Under the pieces are notes generated by a model, which worked only from the letters and a program-made list of their open reading frames with translations, did no database searches and was not told the origin of the DNA. A stretch of 64,000 nucleotides of DNA, taken from Eurosta solidaginis. Its lineage: Eukaryota > Arthropoda > Insecta > Diptera > Tephritidae. Positions within the stretch are counted from its first letter, which is position 1, and the number at the start of each line of letters is the position of its first letter. Positions 63,983-64,000 of the stretch are shown here, in pieces. The stretch covers positions 142,870,941 through 142,934,940 of the forward strand of contig NC_090320.1 of NCBI RefSeq assembly GCF_040869045.1. Direction: 5' to 3'. The translations under genes were made by a program, and so were the position numbers.

Positions 63983-64000
63983 TGCACTAAAAATTACGTT

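Overview
The window is eukaryotic and looks like the genome of a fly (Diptera). It is AT-rich, and nearly every recognisable piece is an insect-type transposable element: LOA/R1-like, jockey/CR1-like and RTE-like non-LTR retrotransposons, a BEL/Pao and a Ty3/gypsy LTR element, tRNA-derived SINEs, and DNA transposons including PIF/Harbinger-like ones. A true fruit fly (Tephritidae) is my guess, not something the sequence proves. I found no convincing host gene. Every long coding stretch belongs to a mobile element, and all carry at least one stop, frameshift or truncation.

Layout. 1-8.36 kb holds a SINE fragment, an LTR-like repeat, a scrambled LOA-type LINE fragment, 1.58 kb of degenerate TTTCA repeats and AT-rich DNA. 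8.36-10.70 kb is a 5'-truncated RTE-type LINE with a perfect 14-bp target-site duplication (TSD). 10.96-16.75 kb is a jockey/CR1-like LINE whose reverse transcriptase (RT) is split by a 3.65-kb tandem array of units carrying tRNA-like sequence; that insertion has a perfect 14-bp TSD and contains a second copy of the flanking LINE. 18.4-26.24 kb is an LOA-type LINE (called B1 here) on the minus strand. It was hit twice by another LINE family (A): a nearly full-length copy at 21.95-25.93 kb and a 5'-truncated copy at 19.02-20.30 kb, each with its own TSD. 26.95-28.11 kb is a second B copy.

28.15-28.88 kb is an LTR-like repeat with a SINE inserted; the copy at 1.5 kb supplies the empty site. 29.04-30.16 kb is a decayed PIF/Harbinger-like transposon. 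31.35-32.31 kb is another LOA-type RT fragment. 32.93-37.85 kb is the remains of a DNA transposon (G) with about 67-bp terminal inverted repeats (TIRs) and a transposase-like gene cut into three pieces by a LINE (F) and a SINE. 37.86-39.58 kb is a gypsy integrase fragment with its 3' LTR. 39.58-40.43 kb is the 5' part of an LOA-type LINE. 40.4-45.55 kb is a nearly complete two-ORF jockey/CR1-like LINE (E). 45.67-46.85 kb is an LOA-type fragment.

49.26-62.08 kb is a LINE (I) with a perfect 14-bp TSD, split by an 8.48-kb BEL/Pao element with 522- and 541-bp LTRs and a 5-bp TSD. The right end holds a GC-rich minisatellite and a 225-bp MITE.

The genes do not form a pathway; the window records successive insertions, with younger elements inside older ones. 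Five insertions can be ordered from TSDs: A1 and A2 into B1, BEL into I, the tRNA-like array into C, and a SINE into the LTR-like repeat. F and a SINE also lie inside G, but without TSDs I could find. All protein calls come from reading motifs by eye; no database search was possible.
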